A stretch of DNA of 64,000 nt from Clostridia bacterium (GTDB taxonomy: Bacteria; Bacillota; TC1; UBA5767): positions 1,846,001-1,910,000 of the forward strand of contig CP069393.1 in assembly GCA_016887505.1 (NCBI GenBank), in the 5' to 3' direction. The notes beneath the pieces are model-generated. The model made no database searches and was not told the origin of the DNA. It was given only the letters and a program-made list of their open reading frames with translations. This document shows, one piece after another, positions 33,884 to 46,681 of the stretch. The position numbers and the translations under genes are program-made. Each line of letters starts with the position of its first letter. Position 1 is the first letter of the stretch.

Positions 33884-35260
33884 ATGTCGACTGTCAATAA
33901 AACAAAATTGACTGAAATCTGGGATACAGCTCTTTCATTAATACGGGAAGATATAGCAGACTCAGCATATAAAACTTGGTTCGATAAAACCCAGCTCTTA
34001 TCAATCAATAATAATGTTGCAACCATTTCTTGTCATAACGATTTCGCAGCAACTTGGTTGGAGGAACGTTTCAGCGAATTAATTACCGGTTTTTTAGAAA
34101 ATATTCTTAAAACAACCGTAAAAGTAGAATTTATGCCCATCGATTCAAAAGAATATAATCAAAGCAAAAATAATCCCTCGGAATTAGCTGATTCGAATCG
34201 AAATAGCAATACAATTCAAAATAAACCTTCTTTTCTATTATCAAAGTATACATTCGATACTTTTGTTGTAGGAAATAGCAATCGCTTCACGCATGCTGCT
34301 TGCCTAGCTGTGGGAGAAACCCCAGCAAAAGCCTATAATCCTCTATTTATCTATGGTGGTGTAGGTTTGGGTAAGACCCACCTTATGCATGCAATCGGAC
34401 ATATGGTACAATCCCATAGTCCAAATGCCAAAGTGTTGTATGTTTCTACAGAAAAATTTACCAATGAAATGATCAGTTCCATACAAAATAATGCAACGGA
34501 AAAATTTCGTAACAAATATAGGAATATCGATGTTTTGTTAATTGATGATATACAGTTCTTAGAAAGAAAGGAAAGTACGCAAGAAGAATTTTTCCATACT
34601 TTCAACGCACTGCATGAATCTAGTAAACAAATAGTGATTTCCAGCGACCGTCCTCCAAAAGATATACCTACTCTAGAGGATCGGCTAAGATCTAGGTTTG
34701 AATGGGGCTTAATTACAGACATACAAACACCGGATTTTGAAACCAGAGTAGCAATTCTTCGTAAGAAAGCAGACCTTGAGGATTATATTCTCACTGATAA
34801 AATTCTTTCATCTATTGCAGAAAGGGTGCGTACCAACATCCGGGAACTTGAAGGGGCCTTGGTAAGGGTTGTCGCTTATTCTCAAATTAATTCGATTCCT
34901 TTCGAAGATATTACTGATGAAGTAGTCGGTATTGCCTTGAAAGATGTGATTATTTCAAATCAAGCTATGAAAATTGATATTAAAAGAATTATTGAAGTAG
35001 TTGGAGAATACTATAATTTAAGAATAGATGATTTCGTAAGTAAAAAACGTACTAGAACCATCGCCTACCCAAGACAGATTGCCATGTATTTAAGCAGGGA
35101 AATGACCGATTTACCCCTAATCAAAATTGGTGAGGAATTCGGAGGTAGGGATCATACTACAGTAATGCATGCCATTGATAAAATTGGAGAGGAAATTAAG
35201 GAAAGCCACGATTTGAAGAATATAGTCAAATCTCTGGAAAAACAGATTAAAAATAGCTAG
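33884..35260 (+). CDS. dnaA: Chromosomal replication initiator DnaA
   Basis: AAA+ initiator that binds DnaA boxes and opens oriC. It has 458 residues. Domain I is 1 to about 85. Domain III has Walker A GGVGLGKTH (158-166) and Walker B VLLIDDIQFL. The sensor and linker region reads RERVRTNIRELEGALVRV, and domain IV has the recognition motif GEEFGGRDHTTVMHAI. All are intact. It is the first plus-strand gene at the origin and sits between two DnaA-box clusters. Confidence 0.98.
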   Translation: MSTVNKTKLTEIWDTALSLIREDIADSAYKTWFDKTQLLSINNNVATISCHNDFAATWLEERFSELITGFLENILKTTVKVEFMPIDSKEYNQSKNNPSELADSNRNSNTIQNKPSFLLSKYTFDTFVVGNSNRFTHAACLAVGETPAKAYNPLFIYGGVGLGKTHLMHAIGHMVQSHSPNAKVLYVSTEKFTNEMISSIQNNATEKFRNKYRNIDVLLIDDIQFLERKESTQEEFFHTFNALHESSKQIVISSDRPPKDIPTLEDRLRSRFEWGLITDIQTPDFETRVAILRKKADLEDYILTDKILSSIAERVRTNIRELEGALVRVVAYSQINSIPFEDITDEVVGIALKDVIISNQAMKIDIKRIIEVVGEYYNLRIDDFVSKKRTRTIAYPRQIAMYLSREMTDLPLIKIGEEFGGRDHTTVMHAIDKIGEEIKESHDLKNIVKSLEKQIKNS

Positions 35261-35410
35261 TGTGGATAACATCTAGAAACTTATCCTAACTATCCACAGG
35301 TTATCCACAGGTTATGACCTGCTATATCGCGGTTTTGGTCCGTTATCAACATAATAACAGGCCTTACTATTATGACTATATTATATAAAAGAATAAGATA
35401 GGAGAATAAC
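35261..35410. other. oriC: oriC, dnaA-dnaN spacer with DnaA boxes
   Basis: Exact DnaA boxes at 35261-35269 and 35301-35309, a one-mismatch box (CTATCCACA) at 35290-35298, then AT-rich sequence up to dnaN that may contain the unwinding element. With the cluster upstream of dnaA this makes a bipartite origin of the B. subtilis type. Confidence 0.8.
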
Positions 35411-36541
35411 ATGAGATTTTCAATCGACCAAACAACATTCTTAGAAGGCGTTCAAACAGTACAACGCGCTATTTCCACCAAATCTGTTTTACCTCCAATC
35501 CTATCAGGCATATACATTGAAGCGAAGGACAACGAGGTTTACCTTAAAGCAACTGACTTGGAGATCGGAATAGAATATGTAATACCTGCGAACGTGGAAG
35601 AAAATGGTGCTAGTGTTTTGCCAGCTCGCTATTTTGTGGAATTGGTCAAAAAATTACCTAGTATTGAGCTATTGATAGAAGAAATAGAAAATTCACAAAT
35701 TCGCATAGGTTACGGAAAATCGGAAATCATATTAAATGCATATGATGCTGATGAATTTCCTCCCTTGCAACAGTTTGATGAAACAAATTATCTTTCTATG
35801 AAGAAGAATGTTTTGATTGGTGGTATTAAAAACGTATCTATAGCAGCATCGAGCGATTATACAAGACCGATATTCACAGGAATTTTGTTGGAAATTCTCC
35901 AGGGAAACCTACTTAAGCTAGTTGCTACAGATACACATCGGTTAGCCTATACGGAAATAGACCTGGGTGTTGAACCGAGTGATGTGAATACATCCGTAAT
36001 TATTCCTAGCCGTAGTTTGATAGAAATTAGTCGCATATTCAAAATGGATGAAGGAGAGTTAAGAATATTTATTGATAGAAACAAGATTCTTTTTCAGGCA
36101 GATGGTATAAAAATTACTTCTCGATTAATAGAGGGAAAATTTGTTAATTATAAACAAGTCATCCCGGAAGAGTATTCAACCCGTGTACGTCTTATGAAGC
36201 GTGGTTTTGCAGACTCACTGGAAAGGGCCTCACTTTTATCACGTGATGATTTATCTAAAAGAAAACACAATACCGTAAAACTCTCGATTGGAGAGGGTGA
36301 AATGCAAATATCTTCAAAATCGTCACAAATCGGAGAATTAGAAGAAGAATTGCCAATCCATTTGGAGGGTGATTCCTTGGAAATAGGCTTTAATGCCAAA
36401 TACCTATTGGATGTATTACGCGTTGTGGATACAGAAGAAGTGGTCATAGATCTTACGACTGAACTTAGTCCAGGAATTATTCGTCCTGTAGACGGTAAAG
36501 ATAAGTCTCTGTTTTTGGTTCTTCCAATTCGGTTAAGCTAA
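35411..36541 (+). CDS. dnaN: DNA polymerase III sliding clamp (beta)
   Basis: Ring-shaped clamp that tethers polymerase to DNA. It has 376 residues, the usual three-domain length. Typical motifs are PPILSGIYIEAKDNEVYLKATDLEIGI, YTRPIFTGILLEI, LVATDTHRLAY and the C-terminal LFLVLPIRLS. AGATAGGAGAATAAC precedes the ATG. The stop overlaps the next start as TAATG. Confidence 0.98.
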   Translation: MRFSIDQTTFLEGVQTVQRAISTKSVLPPILSGIYIEAKDNEVYLKATDLEIGIEYVIPANVEENGASVLPARYFVELVKKLPSIELLIEEIENSQIRIGYGKSEIILNAYDADEFPPLQQFDETNYLSMKKNVLIGGIKNVSIAASSDYTRPIFTGILLEILQGNLLKLVATDTHRLAYTEIDLGVEPSDVNTSVIIPSRSLIEISRIFKMDEGELRIFIDRNKILFQADGIKITSRLIEGKFVNYKQVIPEEYSTRVRLMKRGFADSLERASLLSRDDLSKRKHNTVKLSIGEGEMQISSKSSQIGELEEELPIHLEGDSLEIGFNAKYLLDVLRVVDTEEVVIDLTTELSPGIIRPVDGKDKSLFLVLPIRLS

Positions 36542-36759
36542 TGCTTTTAACAATAAATACAGAACAGATTGCTTTGGATGCATTGCTTAAGTGGGCCAAC
36601 GTTGTCGTCAGCGGTGGTGAAGCAAAATATATCATTTCGGAAGGTTTAGTTCGTGTTAATGGTGAGGTTGTTACACAACGTAAGAAAAAACTTAGTGTAG
36701 GGGATATTGTATCCGTAGAAGGTCTTGAAGAGGCCATAGAACTGGCCCGGGAAAATTAG
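36541..36759 (+). CDS. yaaA: S4-domain RNA-binding protein YaaA
   Basis: A 72-residue S4-like domain protein (LDALLKWANVVVSGGEAKYIISEG, VRVNGEVVTQRKKKLSVGDIV), found between dnaN and recF in most Bacillota. Linked to ribosome assembly in related species; role inferred. It overlaps dnaN by one base and is six bases before recF. Confidence 0.93.
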   Translation: MLLTINTEQIALDALLKWANVVVSGGEAKYIISEGLVRVNGEVVTQRKKKLSVGDIVSVEGLEEAIELAREN

Positions 36760-36764
36760 ATAAA

Positions 36765-37868
36765 ATGAGAATCACCAGAATTTTTATTCAGAATTTTACA
36801 AATTATCAGGCTCAGGATTGTTCACCTGATACAAAAATAAATATACTACAAGGAGAAAACGCCCAAGGGAAAAGTAATTTTTTGGATGCAATCCATTACT
36901 TAAGTCGGGCTACTTCTTATAGACATAGTAAGGATAAAGAACTCATTCGTTGGAACAATGAGTTCTTTCGTTTAAAAGCGCTTATTGAAGGAAAAGAAGG
37001 TAATAAGAAGATTGAAATCAACTACCTTTCAGGCAAAAAAGGAATATTTATTGATGATATGCGTATCGATACAATAGATAATTTTCTAGGATCGTTTTTG
37101 ACAGTCATATTTTCTCCAGAGGATTTGACCCTAATTAAGGGCTCTCCTGATAACAGAAGACGTTTTTTAGATGATGAATTGTTGCAATCTAGTCATCGGT
37201 ATGCAAAAGAATTGTACCGATACAAAAAAATCCTATTACAACGGAATAATTTACTGAAAAAAATGCGAAATGGCGAGATAAATGAGGAACTTTTATCTGT
37301 TTATGATAGACAGATGGCTCAAAATGGAATATATGTATTAGAGAGTCGAAAGGATATGTTGGAAAAATTAAAACCATTGGCACGACTATCTCATAGAAAA
37401 CTCACAGATGGAAAAGAGGAATTAGAAATTATATATCTTTCCTCATTTGATCCATCTAATTCCAATGCTGGTTTAACAGAAGAATCCTATATCCAATTAC
37501 TAAAAAATCATTGGAAAGAAGATACGTTACGTGGCTATACTGGACTGGGACCACATCGAGATGATTTTAAAATTCTAATAAATGGAAAAGATGCAAAAAT
37601 TTATGGATCGCAAGGTCAACAACGAACAGTTGCTTTGAGTCTTAAAATGGCCGAAATCGAATTTTTGAAGGCTGTGCATGGTGAATATCCGGTTTTGTTA
37701 TTAGATGATGTACTTTCTGAGTTAGACAATAGTCGTCGCAATTGTTTGATTGAATTGGTCAGTCAAAATATTCAAACATTCATTACTTGTACAGATGTGG
37801 AGGACTTGAAAGGGATTCATCCTGAGGCGCATAGGATGATGTTGGTAGAAGATGGAAAAATTGTGTAG
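36765..37868 (+). CDS. recF: DNA repair protein RecF
   Basis: SMC-like ATPase that helps load RecA at gaps. It has 367 residues. Walker A is GENAQGKSNFLDAI (about residues 30-43). The signature is YTGLGPHRDDF with GSQGQQRTVALSLKMAE, and Walker B is PVLLLDDVLSELD. A weak hairpin follows the stop. Confidence 0.97.
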   Translation: MRITRIFIQNFTNYQAQDCSPDTKINILQGENAQGKSNFLDAIHYLSRATSYRHSKDKELIRWNNEFFRLKALIEGKEGNKKIEINYLSGKKGIFIDDMRIDTIDNFLGSFLTVIFSPEDLTLIKGSPDNRRRFLDDELLQSSHRYAKELYRYKKILLQRNNLLKKMRNGEINEELLSVYDRQMAQNGIYVLESRKDMLEKLKPLARLSHRKLTDGKEELEIIYLSSFDPSNSNAGLTEESYIQLLKNHWKEDTLRGYTGLGPHRDDFKILINGKDAKIYGSQGQQRTVALSLKMAEIEFLKAVHGEYPVLLLDDVLSELDNSRRNCLIELVSQNIQTFITCTDVEDLKGIHPEAHRMMLVEDGKIV

Positions 37869-37900
37869 AACGCTTTTTCTTTTGGGAAAAGTGTTCTTTT
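37869..37900 (+). terminator. Weak terminator after recF
   Basis: AACGCTTTT and AAAAGTGTT pair with one G-U around a nine-base loop, followed by CTTTT. Weak U run. Confidence 0.45.
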
Positions 37901-37927
37901 GGGTTAGTGATATTAAAGCCGAATATG

Positions 37928-39884
<1,957 letters not shown>

Positions 39885-39885
<1 letters not shown>

Positions 39886-39901
39886 GGCTCCCTAGGAGCC
39901 C
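39885..39901 (+). repeat. Hairpin after gyrB
   Basis: GGGCTCC and GGAGCCC pair around CTA immediately after the gyrB stop. No T run follows, so it is probably an RNA-stability hairpin or a poor terminator. Confidence 0.5.
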
Positions 39902-39918
39902 ATTTCCTTGGGTGAATC

Positions 39919-41793
39919 ATGAATTTAATTACTGTAGAAAAAATTAGCAAAGCATATAATGAGCAGAAACTTTTTCAAGAGATTACGTTTGGTATTGAGC
40001 TAGGTGAAAAAGTTTCTCTGGTAGGTCGAAATGGTACGGGAAAATCTACACTTTTGAGCCTCATTGCAGGCAAAGAATTGCCAGATAGCGGCAAGATCAT
40101 GATAAACCAGCAGTGCAGGATGGAATATTTGGAACAAAATCCTGACTTAGTCCCTGGTTTAAGTGTGATGGAGCAGATTTTCTATGATGGTTCTCCGGAA
40201 TTAGATGTGGTCAAAGAGTATACGGCAACATCTAACGATTTGGAACAAAATCCAAATAACCAGGAATTGCAGAATAAGTTGCAAAAGTTAGCACTTAAAA
40301 TGGAACGATTGCAACTTTGGAATATCGAAGAGGAAGTAAAGAGTATTTTAAATCGCCTAGGTATTGGAGAGTATCACCGTATGGTGGATACCTTATCTGG
40401 AGGAGAAAAAAGGCGCTTGGCTTTGGCGCGTGCCTTAATCCGTCCGGCGGATTTGCTACTTTTGGATGAGCCAACCAACCATTTAGATTTAGATACCATT
40501 CAGTGGCTAGAGAAAACACTTAAGAAACGCAAGACTGCGATTCTTATGGTTACACATGACCGAGAATTTTTAAACCGTGTAACAGATAAAATTCTAGAAC
40601 TGGATGGCACAAAGATATATGCACATCTAGGTAAATTTTCTGACTATTTGAAAAACAAGGATGACAGGTTGTGTACAGAGCAAGTCATGCGCAAAAAGGA
40701 AAAAGCGCTCTACCGTCAGGAATTGGAATGGATGAAAAGTGGTGTGCGTGGAAGAGGGACTAGGCAAGAAGCAAGGATTGAGCGTTTTCGTGTCCTTGAA
40801 GAAGGTCTGGTACAAATCAATGATCAAGAGTTGGATATGGCTTTTCCTATGCAAAGATTGGGCAAGAAAATCATTGAGATGAAACACGTTGGGAAGTCTT
40901 TTGGTGAACTTCAGGTGTTGGATGATTTTTCTTATCTATTCAACCGCTACGACCGGATTGGGATTGTAGGTAAAAATGGAATTGGGAAAAGTACCTTGTT
41001 AAAACTACTGCAAGGAACTGTTCAACCTGATACAGGGCATATTATCCGGGGCGAGACACTAAAGATAGGATATTTGTCTCAACAATCTGAACAACTCAAT
41101 GATGAAATTACACTTTATGAAACAGTGAATCAACGTTGGTCTTACATAAAAGACAGTCGAGGGATAGAAGTTACAGCTGCAAAATGGTTGGAACGTTTTC
41201 TTTTCCCTAAAGAAAAACAACAATCTTTCGTAGGACAGCTTTCTGGAGGAGAAAAACGGCGTTTGGCAATTTTACTCGTTCTACTAGAGGGACCGAACGT
41301 ATTGTTATTAGATGAACCGACTAATGATTTAGACCTAGATACTTTATTGGTACTAGATGCTTTTTTAGATGACTACCCTGGTGTTTTGTTAGTGGTATCC
41401 CATGACCGTTTTTTCTTAAATAAGAATGTTGATTGTATTTTTGAATTTTTAGATGGCGGACAGGTGAAAAGATATAGCGGAAGCTTCGATGCCTATATGG
41501 AAAAAAGACAGCTAGAAAAACCAGTAGCTAAGAAAAAAACGCTAGATAAGTCGAATGGGGAAAAGAAGAATAAGATATCCTATGGAGAAAAGAAGCGTTT
41601 CGAGGAACTGGAGCAAATAATTCCGGTGCTGGAAAATGAAATTGGATGTCTTGATGCAGAAATGCAGGGTGGAAACGATGATTATGCCCATCTGCAAGAC
41701 TTACATCAAAAAATTGAAGGTAAAAAGGCCAGTTTAGAAAATCTTTATGAAGAGTGGACAGCTCTGGCTGAAAAGATAGAGGAGAATGCATGA
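39919..41793 (+). CDS. ABC-F family ATPase, Uup-like
   Basis: Cytosolic twin-ATPase of the ABC-F family, ribosome-associated or DNA-linked in Uup. It has 624 residues. Two ABC domains are complete: GRNGTGKSTL (about 36-45) with LSGGEKRRLALARAL and LLLLDEPTNHLD, and GKNGIGKSTL (about 354) with LSGGEKRRLAILLVL and LLLDEPTNDLD. The C-terminal 75 residues form a Uup-type coiled coil (FEELEQIIPVLENEI, KIEGKKASLENLYEEW). No membrane segment. It sits between gyrB and a PurM-like gene. Confidence 0.9.
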   Translation: MNLITVEKISKAYNEQKLFQEITFGIELGEKVSLVGRNGTGKSTLLSLIAGKELPDSGKIMINQQCRMEYLEQNPDLVPGLSVMEQIFYDGSPELDVVKEYTATSNDLEQNPNNQELQNKLQKLALKMERLQLWNIEEEVKSILNRLGIGEYHRMVDTLSGGEKRRLALARALIRPADLLLLDEPTNHLDLDTIQWLEKTLKKRKTAILMVTHDREFLNRVTDKILELDGTKIYAHLGKFSDYLKNKDDRLCTEQVMRKKEKALYRQELEWMKSGVRGRGTRQEARIERFRVLEEGLVQINDQELDMAFPMQRLGKKIIEMKHVGKSFGELQVLDDFSYLFNRYDRIGIVGKNGIGKSTLLKLLQGTVQPDTGHIIRGETLKIGYLSQQSEQLNDEITLYETVNQRWSYIKDSRGIEVTAAKWLERFLFPKEKQQSFVGQLSGGEKRRLAILLVLLEGPNVLLLDEPTNDLDLDTLLVLDAFLDDYPGVLLVVSHDRFFLNKNVDCIFEFLDGGQVKRYSGSFDAYMEKRQLEKPVAKKKTLDKSNGEKKNKISYGEKKRFEELEQIIPVLENEIGCLDAEMQGGNDDYAHLQDLHQKIEGKKASLENLYEEWTALAEKIEENA

Positions 41794-41794
41794 G

Positions 41795-42787
41795 ATGGAA
41801 GTAGGCAAATTGGAAATTGAAGATCTTAAAAAGCGCATATTTCCGTATACTGGGGAAAAAAGAAAAGAAACATTGATTCGCGCCATGATTGGAGAGGATT
41901 GTAGTGCATTAGACCTTGAAGGTGATGTTACAGTCTTATCCACTGATCCTATTACTGGAGCAGATGAGGAGGGTGGGTACCTTTCCATACTTGTATCTTG
42001 TAATGATGTACTTTCGAATGGTGCGGAACCAGTGGGCATATTGCTTACGCTCCTTTTACGAGAAGGGGAAACAGTAGAAAAAGCGGAAAAAATAATGGCT
42101 TCTGCCCATCGTGGTGCTAAGGAACTTCATGTAGAAATCATTGGAGGGCATACTGAAATAACGCCAGGACTTAATCAGACAATACTTTCAGTCACTGCAA
42201 TTGGGCGAGCTACCAAAAAAGAGCTTCTTCATGCAGAAGATATTGAGTTTGGAGATGGACTAGTTCTTACCAAAGGCGCGGGAATTGAAGGGACAGCTAT
42301 TCTTTGCTCAGACTATCCTGAACAAATGCGTAAACTGCTCGGTGATGAGCAGTGGAAAAAAGGGAAGGATATGCTGCAGGAAATAAGTGTTTATAAAGAG
42401 GCTATGCTTGCCAAACAATTCGAGCTACATGCTATGCATGATGTTACAGAAGGTGGAGTCTTTGGTGCTTGCTATGAAATGGCTGTTGCATCTAAAAGTG
42501 GACTTACAGTAAATACAGATAGCATTGAGCTAAGACCTAGTACTAAAAAGATTTGTGAATCTATCGGGCTTGATCCGTATCGTTTGATTTCTAGTGGCTC
42601 ATTGTTGATTGCAACACCACAGGCTGATGAATTGGTTGAGTATTTAAATGAGAATCAGGTAGCAGCTACTAGAATTGGTACTTTCCATGAAGGAAAGATA
42701 CAAATTCAGGATGCTCAGGGGCTTAGAATGATGAAACCACCTCAAGGTGATGAACTATGGCGAGCCAAAGAGCTGTTGCAAGGATAG
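41795..42787 (+). CDS. PurM/HypE-like AIR-synthase family protein
   Basis: ATP-binding protein of the AIR synthase-related superfamily (PurM, HypE, ThiL, SelD folds); a specific substrate cannot be named. It has 330 residues. The signature is GEDCSALDLEG and VTVLSTDPITGADEEGGYLSI with NDVLSNGAEPVGIL, then EIIGGHTEI and HDVTEGGVFGACYEM. It lacks the PRIC C-terminus of HypE and the Cys/Sec region of SelD. The ATG at 41795 follows AGAGGAG; another in-frame ATG is at 41786. It starts just after the ABC-F stop. Confidence 0.8.
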   Translation: MEVGKLEIEDLKKRIFPYTGEKRKETLIRAMIGEDCSALDLEGDVTVLSTDPITGADEEGGYLSILVSCNDVLSNGAEPVGILLTLLLREGETVEKAEKIMASAHRGAKELHVEIIGGHTEITPGLNQTILSVTAIGRATKKELLHAEDIEFGDGLVLTKGAGIEGTAILCSDYPEQMRKLLGDEQWKKGKDMLQEISVYKEAMLAKQFELHAMHDVTEGGVFGACYEMAVASKSGLTVNTDSIELRPSTKKICESIGLDPYRLISSGSLLIATPQADELVEYLNENQVAATRIGTFHEGKIQIQDAQGLRMMKPPQGDELWRAKELLQG

Positions 42788-42847
42788 AAAAAAAATAGCC
42801 TATGCGATATAATATTATTTAGTTTGGAGACGGGAGAAATAGAATCA

Positions 42848-45286
42848 GTGGAATATTCACACGGAAAGATACTTCAAGTAAATCTTGAAGACGAAATGAA
42901 GAAGTCCTATATTGATTACGCCATGAGCGTCATTGTGGGAAGAGCTTTGCCAGATGTAAGGGATGGACTTAAACCGGTTCATCGCCGCATTCTCTACTCA
43001 ATGTACGAGACGGGTATGACTGCAGACAAACCATTCAAGAAATCAGCTTGGGTGGTTGGTGATGTGTTAGCAAAGTACCACCCTCATGGTGATATAGCAG
43101 TATACGATACCATGGTACGTATGGCCCAAGACTTTTCTTACCGCTATCAATTGGTAAATGGACATGGTAACTTTGGTTCTGTAGACGGAGACCGTGCTGC
43201 AGCCATGCGTTATACGGAAGCCAAAATGTCTAAAGTGGCAATGGAATTACTTCGAGATATCGATAAGGATACCATCGATTACGCACCCAACTACGATGAA
43301 AGCTTAAAAGAACCAACCGTAATGCCGTCACGTTTTCCTAATTTACTGGTCAACGGATCCTCCGGTATCGCGGTCGGTATGGCGACCAATATTCCACCAC
43401 ATAATATGGGTGAGGTATTGGATGCTCTCAATGCCTTGATTGAGAATCCGGATGTTACCATCAAGGAATTGATGAATTATATCAAAGGTCCGGACTTTCC
43501 TACGGCAGCGATTATTATGGGCATGGAAGGCATTTATAACGCTTACCATACCGGCCGAGGCTCAGTGAAGATACGTTCTAAAAATACCATCGAGCATATG
43601 AAAAATGGGAAGGAACGCATCATTGTAAATGAACTACCCTATCAAGTAAACAAAGCACGTTTAATTGAAAAGATAGCTGAATTGGTTCGTGACAAAAAAA
43701 TTGAGGGAATAACTGACCTGCGCGATGAATCTGACAGAAAAGGTATGCGTATTGTCATTGAACTCAAAAAGGGCATCAATGGAGATGTAATTTTAAACCA
43801 ACTATTCAAGCATACGCAGATGCAGACAACCTTTAGCATCATTATGTTGGCATTGGTGGACAACAAACCTCAAGTTTTAAATATTAAACAAATTTTAGAG
43901 CATTATTTGGCGCACCAAAAATCTGTATTTACTCGCCGTACCCAGTTTGAATTAGATAAGGCTGAAGCAAGAGCACACATCGTTGAAGGTCTTCTTTTGG
44001 CATTAGGCAGTATTGAACGTGTCATTAAGATCATTAGAGGGTCGGAAAATGCTGACTCTGCTAAGTTTGCGCTGATGGAAGAAATTGGATTGAGTGAAAT
44101 CCAAGCCAAGGCTATTTTGGATATGAAATTATCCAGATTGACGGCTTTGGAGCAGACAAAGTTGGATGAAGAATACCAGGATCTTTTAACCACAGTAGGT
44201 TATCTAAAAGAAATACTTGCTGATGAATTAAAACTGATGCAGTTGATTAAAGATGAATTTGAGAGAGTTCGTAATAAATATGGTGATGAAAGAAGAACAG
44301 CACTCATTGCGGATGAAGGTGACCTTGAGATAGAGGACCTGATCGCTGAGGAAGATGCAGTTATTACCATTACGCACAGAGGATATATTAAGAGATTACC
44401 GGCCACCACTTACCGCAGTCAGAAGCGGGGAGGCAAGGGAGTCAAAGCACTTAGTAAAAAGGATGAGGATTTTGTAGAGCACTTATTTATAACGACTACT
44501 CATCATTACCTGATGTTCTTTACCAACACAGGTCGAGTGATGCGCCTCAAGGTTCATATTTTACCAGAGGCAAGTCGAACAGCTAAGGGGTCAGCCATTG
44601 TCAATCTTTTGCATTTAGAAAAGGGAGAGTACGTGACGACAGTTATTCCTGTTAAAGAGTTTAACGATGATGAGTATTTGCTCACCGTGACTAGGAAAGG
44701 TGTCGTTAAGAAATCTAGCTTAAGTGCATATGATACCAAACGCAAGGATGGCATTATTGCGCTTACCTTGGATGAGGATGACGAACTGATTAGTGTGAAC
44801 TTAACAGATGGAAGCAAAGAAGTAATCATGGGTACTAGACATGGTCATAGTATTCGCTTTTCTGAAGATGATGTCCGTAAAATGGGTAGAACAGCACGAG
44901 GCGTCAAGGGTATTACTTTAGGAGCAGGAGATGAAGTAATCGGAGCTGATGTAGTGAATGAAAGTGCTGATTTATTGGTGATTAGTGAAAACGGTTATGG
45001 AAAACGGACTGATTTATCAGAATATCGTACTCAGACTCGGGGTGGTAAAGGAATCTTCACCATCAAGGGCTCGGAACGAAATGGTAATTTGGTTGCCTTA
45101 ATGATTATTAGTGAAGGGGATGACATTATGTTAATCTCTAAAGAAGGAATCATTATCCGTGAACCTGTTACCGACATTTCCAAAATTGGAAGAGTTACCC
45201 AAGGTGTTAAGGTTATGAACATGGCGGAAAACGATCAAGTTGTAGCGGTCGCTAGGGTAGCCATTAAGGAAGAAAACGATAACTAA
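42848..45286 (+). CDS. gyrA: DNA gyrase subunit A
   Basis: DNA-cleaving subunit of gyrase. It has 812 residues if started at the GTG (42848), giving [20 protein letters not shown]; a TTG at 42824 is also possible but has no ribosome site. The catalytic Tyr lies in [11 protein letters not shown]. The quinolone region is [18 protein letters not shown], with Ile83 where E. coli has Ser83. The C-terminal half holds the beta-pinwheel repeats, including a GyrA-box-like motif [10 protein letters not shown]. In contrast to the usual layout, two genes separate it from gyrB. Confidence 0.97.
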   Translation: MEYSHGKILQVNLEDEMKKSYIDYAMSVIVGRALPDVRDGLKPVHRRILYSMYETGMTADKPFKKSAWVVGDVLAKYHPHGDIAVYDTMVRMAQDFSYRYQLVNGHGNFGSVDGDRAAAMRYTEAKMSKVAMELLRDIDKDTIDYAPNYDESLKEPTVMPSRFPNLLVNGSSGIAVGMATNIPPHNMGEVLDALNALIENPDVTIKELMNYIKGPDFPTAAIIMGMEGIYNAYHTGRGSVKIRSKNTIEHMKNGKERIIVNELPYQVNKARLIEKIAELVRDKKIEGITDLRDESDRKGMRIVIELKKGINGDVILNQLFKHTQMQTTFSIIMLALVDNKPQVLNIKQILEHYLAHQKSVFTRRTQFELDKAEARAHIVEGLLLALGSIERVIKIIRGSENADSAKFALMEEIGLSEIQAKAILDMKLSRLTALEQTKLDEEYQDLLTTVGYLKEILADELKLMQLIKDEFERVRNKYGDERRTALIADEGDLEIEDLIAEEDAVITITHRGYIKRLPATTYRSQKRGGKGVKALSKKDEDFVEHLFITTTHHYLMFFTNTGRVMRLKVHILPEASRTAKGSAIVNLLHLEKGEYVTTVIPVKEFNDDEYLLTVTRKGVVKKSSLSAYDTKRKDGIIALTLDEDDELISVNLTDGSKEVIMGTRHGHSIRFSEDDVRKMGRTARGVKGITLGAGDEVIGADVVNESADLLVISENGYGKRTDLSEYRTQTRGGKGIFTIKGSERNGNLVALMIISEGDDIMLISKEGIIIREPVTDISKIGRVTQGVKVMNMAENDQVVAVARVAIKEENDN

Positions 45287-45328
45287 GCCAAAAAGATTGC
45301 TTGGCAGTGGTTAAAGTAAGGAGAATAG

Positions 45329-46681
45329 ATGGATATTGCATTTACTGGCGGTACTATCGTAACTGTCAATGAAAGCAGAGAAATCCTTTTTGATGCGGGC
45401 CTGCTAGTAGAAGGCGATAAAATTATAAATATCGGTAGTGCTCAAGATATCAGAAGAAAAGCGCTTGAGAAGAAGATTGCAGTCCAGGACTTCAGTGGAA
45501 AAGTGATGTTTCCTGGACTGATTAACACCCATACGCATCTATTTCAAAACCTCTTAAAAGGGATTGGTAACGGATATCGTATGGAAGATTGGTGGAGTAA
45601 GACCATCGGCTATTATGGAGCCTTTATTGAAGAGCAGGACTTTAGAAATGCCGCCTGTGCTGGATTGCTTGAAGCAGCCAAGTCGGGAACAACCACTATT
45701 TTGGATTATAGTTATGCCAATCCAATTCCCTATGTGGGAGATGCCATTATTGAATCTGCTACAAAAATTGGGATTCGCCTTATCTATGGAAGAGGCTTTA
45801 ACGTATCCAATGAATTTGTGCCGAAAGCATTAAGAGAACCTTTGGAAAAGGTGTTTACAGATACGCTACGGCTGCGTGAGCAATATAAGGAAATAGATAT
45901 TTGGTTAGCACCAGCGGTCAACTGGAGCATGACTAGAGATGAACTAATCCGGATGAACCAGTTTGCTAGAGATGAAAAATTTCCAATAACCATGCACTTG
46001 CTGGAAACGGCAAGCGATGAAGAGATATGGCAGGATCTTTACCAAAAAAATCTGATGAGAGATTTATCAGATATTGGTATCCTGGATAAGTCTTTTTTGG
46101 GGGTTCATTTCGTTTCTGCAACGGATAAAGATATTCATTTTTTAAAAAAACATGGAGCTAGCGTTTCTCATAACCCTATATCCAATATGTATCTGGCTTC
46201 AGGAGTATGCCCTCTACCAGAACTGTTAGAACAAGGTATCCCTGTTTCATTGGGTACAGATGGTGCTGCTAGTAACAATACCTTGGACATGCTGGAAACG
46301 ATGAAAATGACGGCACTACTCCAAAAGGTACATCGTAAGGATCCACAGTGCATAGATGCCATGCAGGTTCTAGAAATGGCTACGATCCAGGGGGCTAAAG
46401 CACTTAAAAAGGATCATGAAATAGGTTCCTTAGAGGTAGGAAAACAAGCAGACCTCTTTTTAATGGAACCCACTGCCAGTTTGAAAAGTTCCCCCATGCA
46501 CGACCCGCTGGCAACACTTATATATTCTAGTAGCGAAGATGCGATTTCTCATGTAATGGTTGCAGGAAAGTTTGTGATATGCAATCATATTTCAGCACGA
46601 GTGAATACGGAAGAAACAATTCAATCGCTGAATAAGAGTGCTAGAAAACTGATAGAAAACTCGGGAGGTTATCATGATTGA
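45329..46681 (+). CDS. Amidohydrolase, SsnA/MTA-SAH deaminase-like
   Basis: Metal-dependent hydrolase of the ATZ/TRZ-SsnA group, probably deaminating a purine-like or related heterocycle. It has 450 residues. Metal-binding motifs are [13 protein letters not shown] (HxH), [19 protein letters not shown] and [14 protein letters not shown], so the active site looks complete. The typical HCV becomes HFV. The substrate is not known. TAAGGAGAATAG precedes the ATG. It overlaps serS by eight bases. Confidence 0.8.
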   Translation: MDIAFTGGTIVTVNESREILFDAGLLVEGDKIINIGSAQDIRRKALEKKIAVQDFSGKVMFPGLINTHTHLFQNLLKGIGNGYRMEDWWSKTIGYYGAFIEEQDFRNAACAGLLEAAKSGTTTILDYSYANPIPYVGDAIIESATKIGIRLIYGRGFNVSNEFVPKALREPLEKVFTDTLRLREQYKEIDIWLAPAVNWSMTRDELIRMNQFARDEKFPITMHLLETASDEEIWQDLYQKNLMRDLSDIGILDKSFLGVHFVSATDKDIHFLKKHGASVSHNPISNMYLASGVCPLPELLEQGIPVSLGTDGAASNNTLDMLETMKMTALLQKVHRKDPQCIDAMQVLEMATIQGAKALKKDHEIGSLEVGKQADLFLMEPTASLKSSPMHDPLATLIYSSSEDAISHVMVAGKFVICNHISARVNTEETIQSLNKSARKLIENSGGYHD

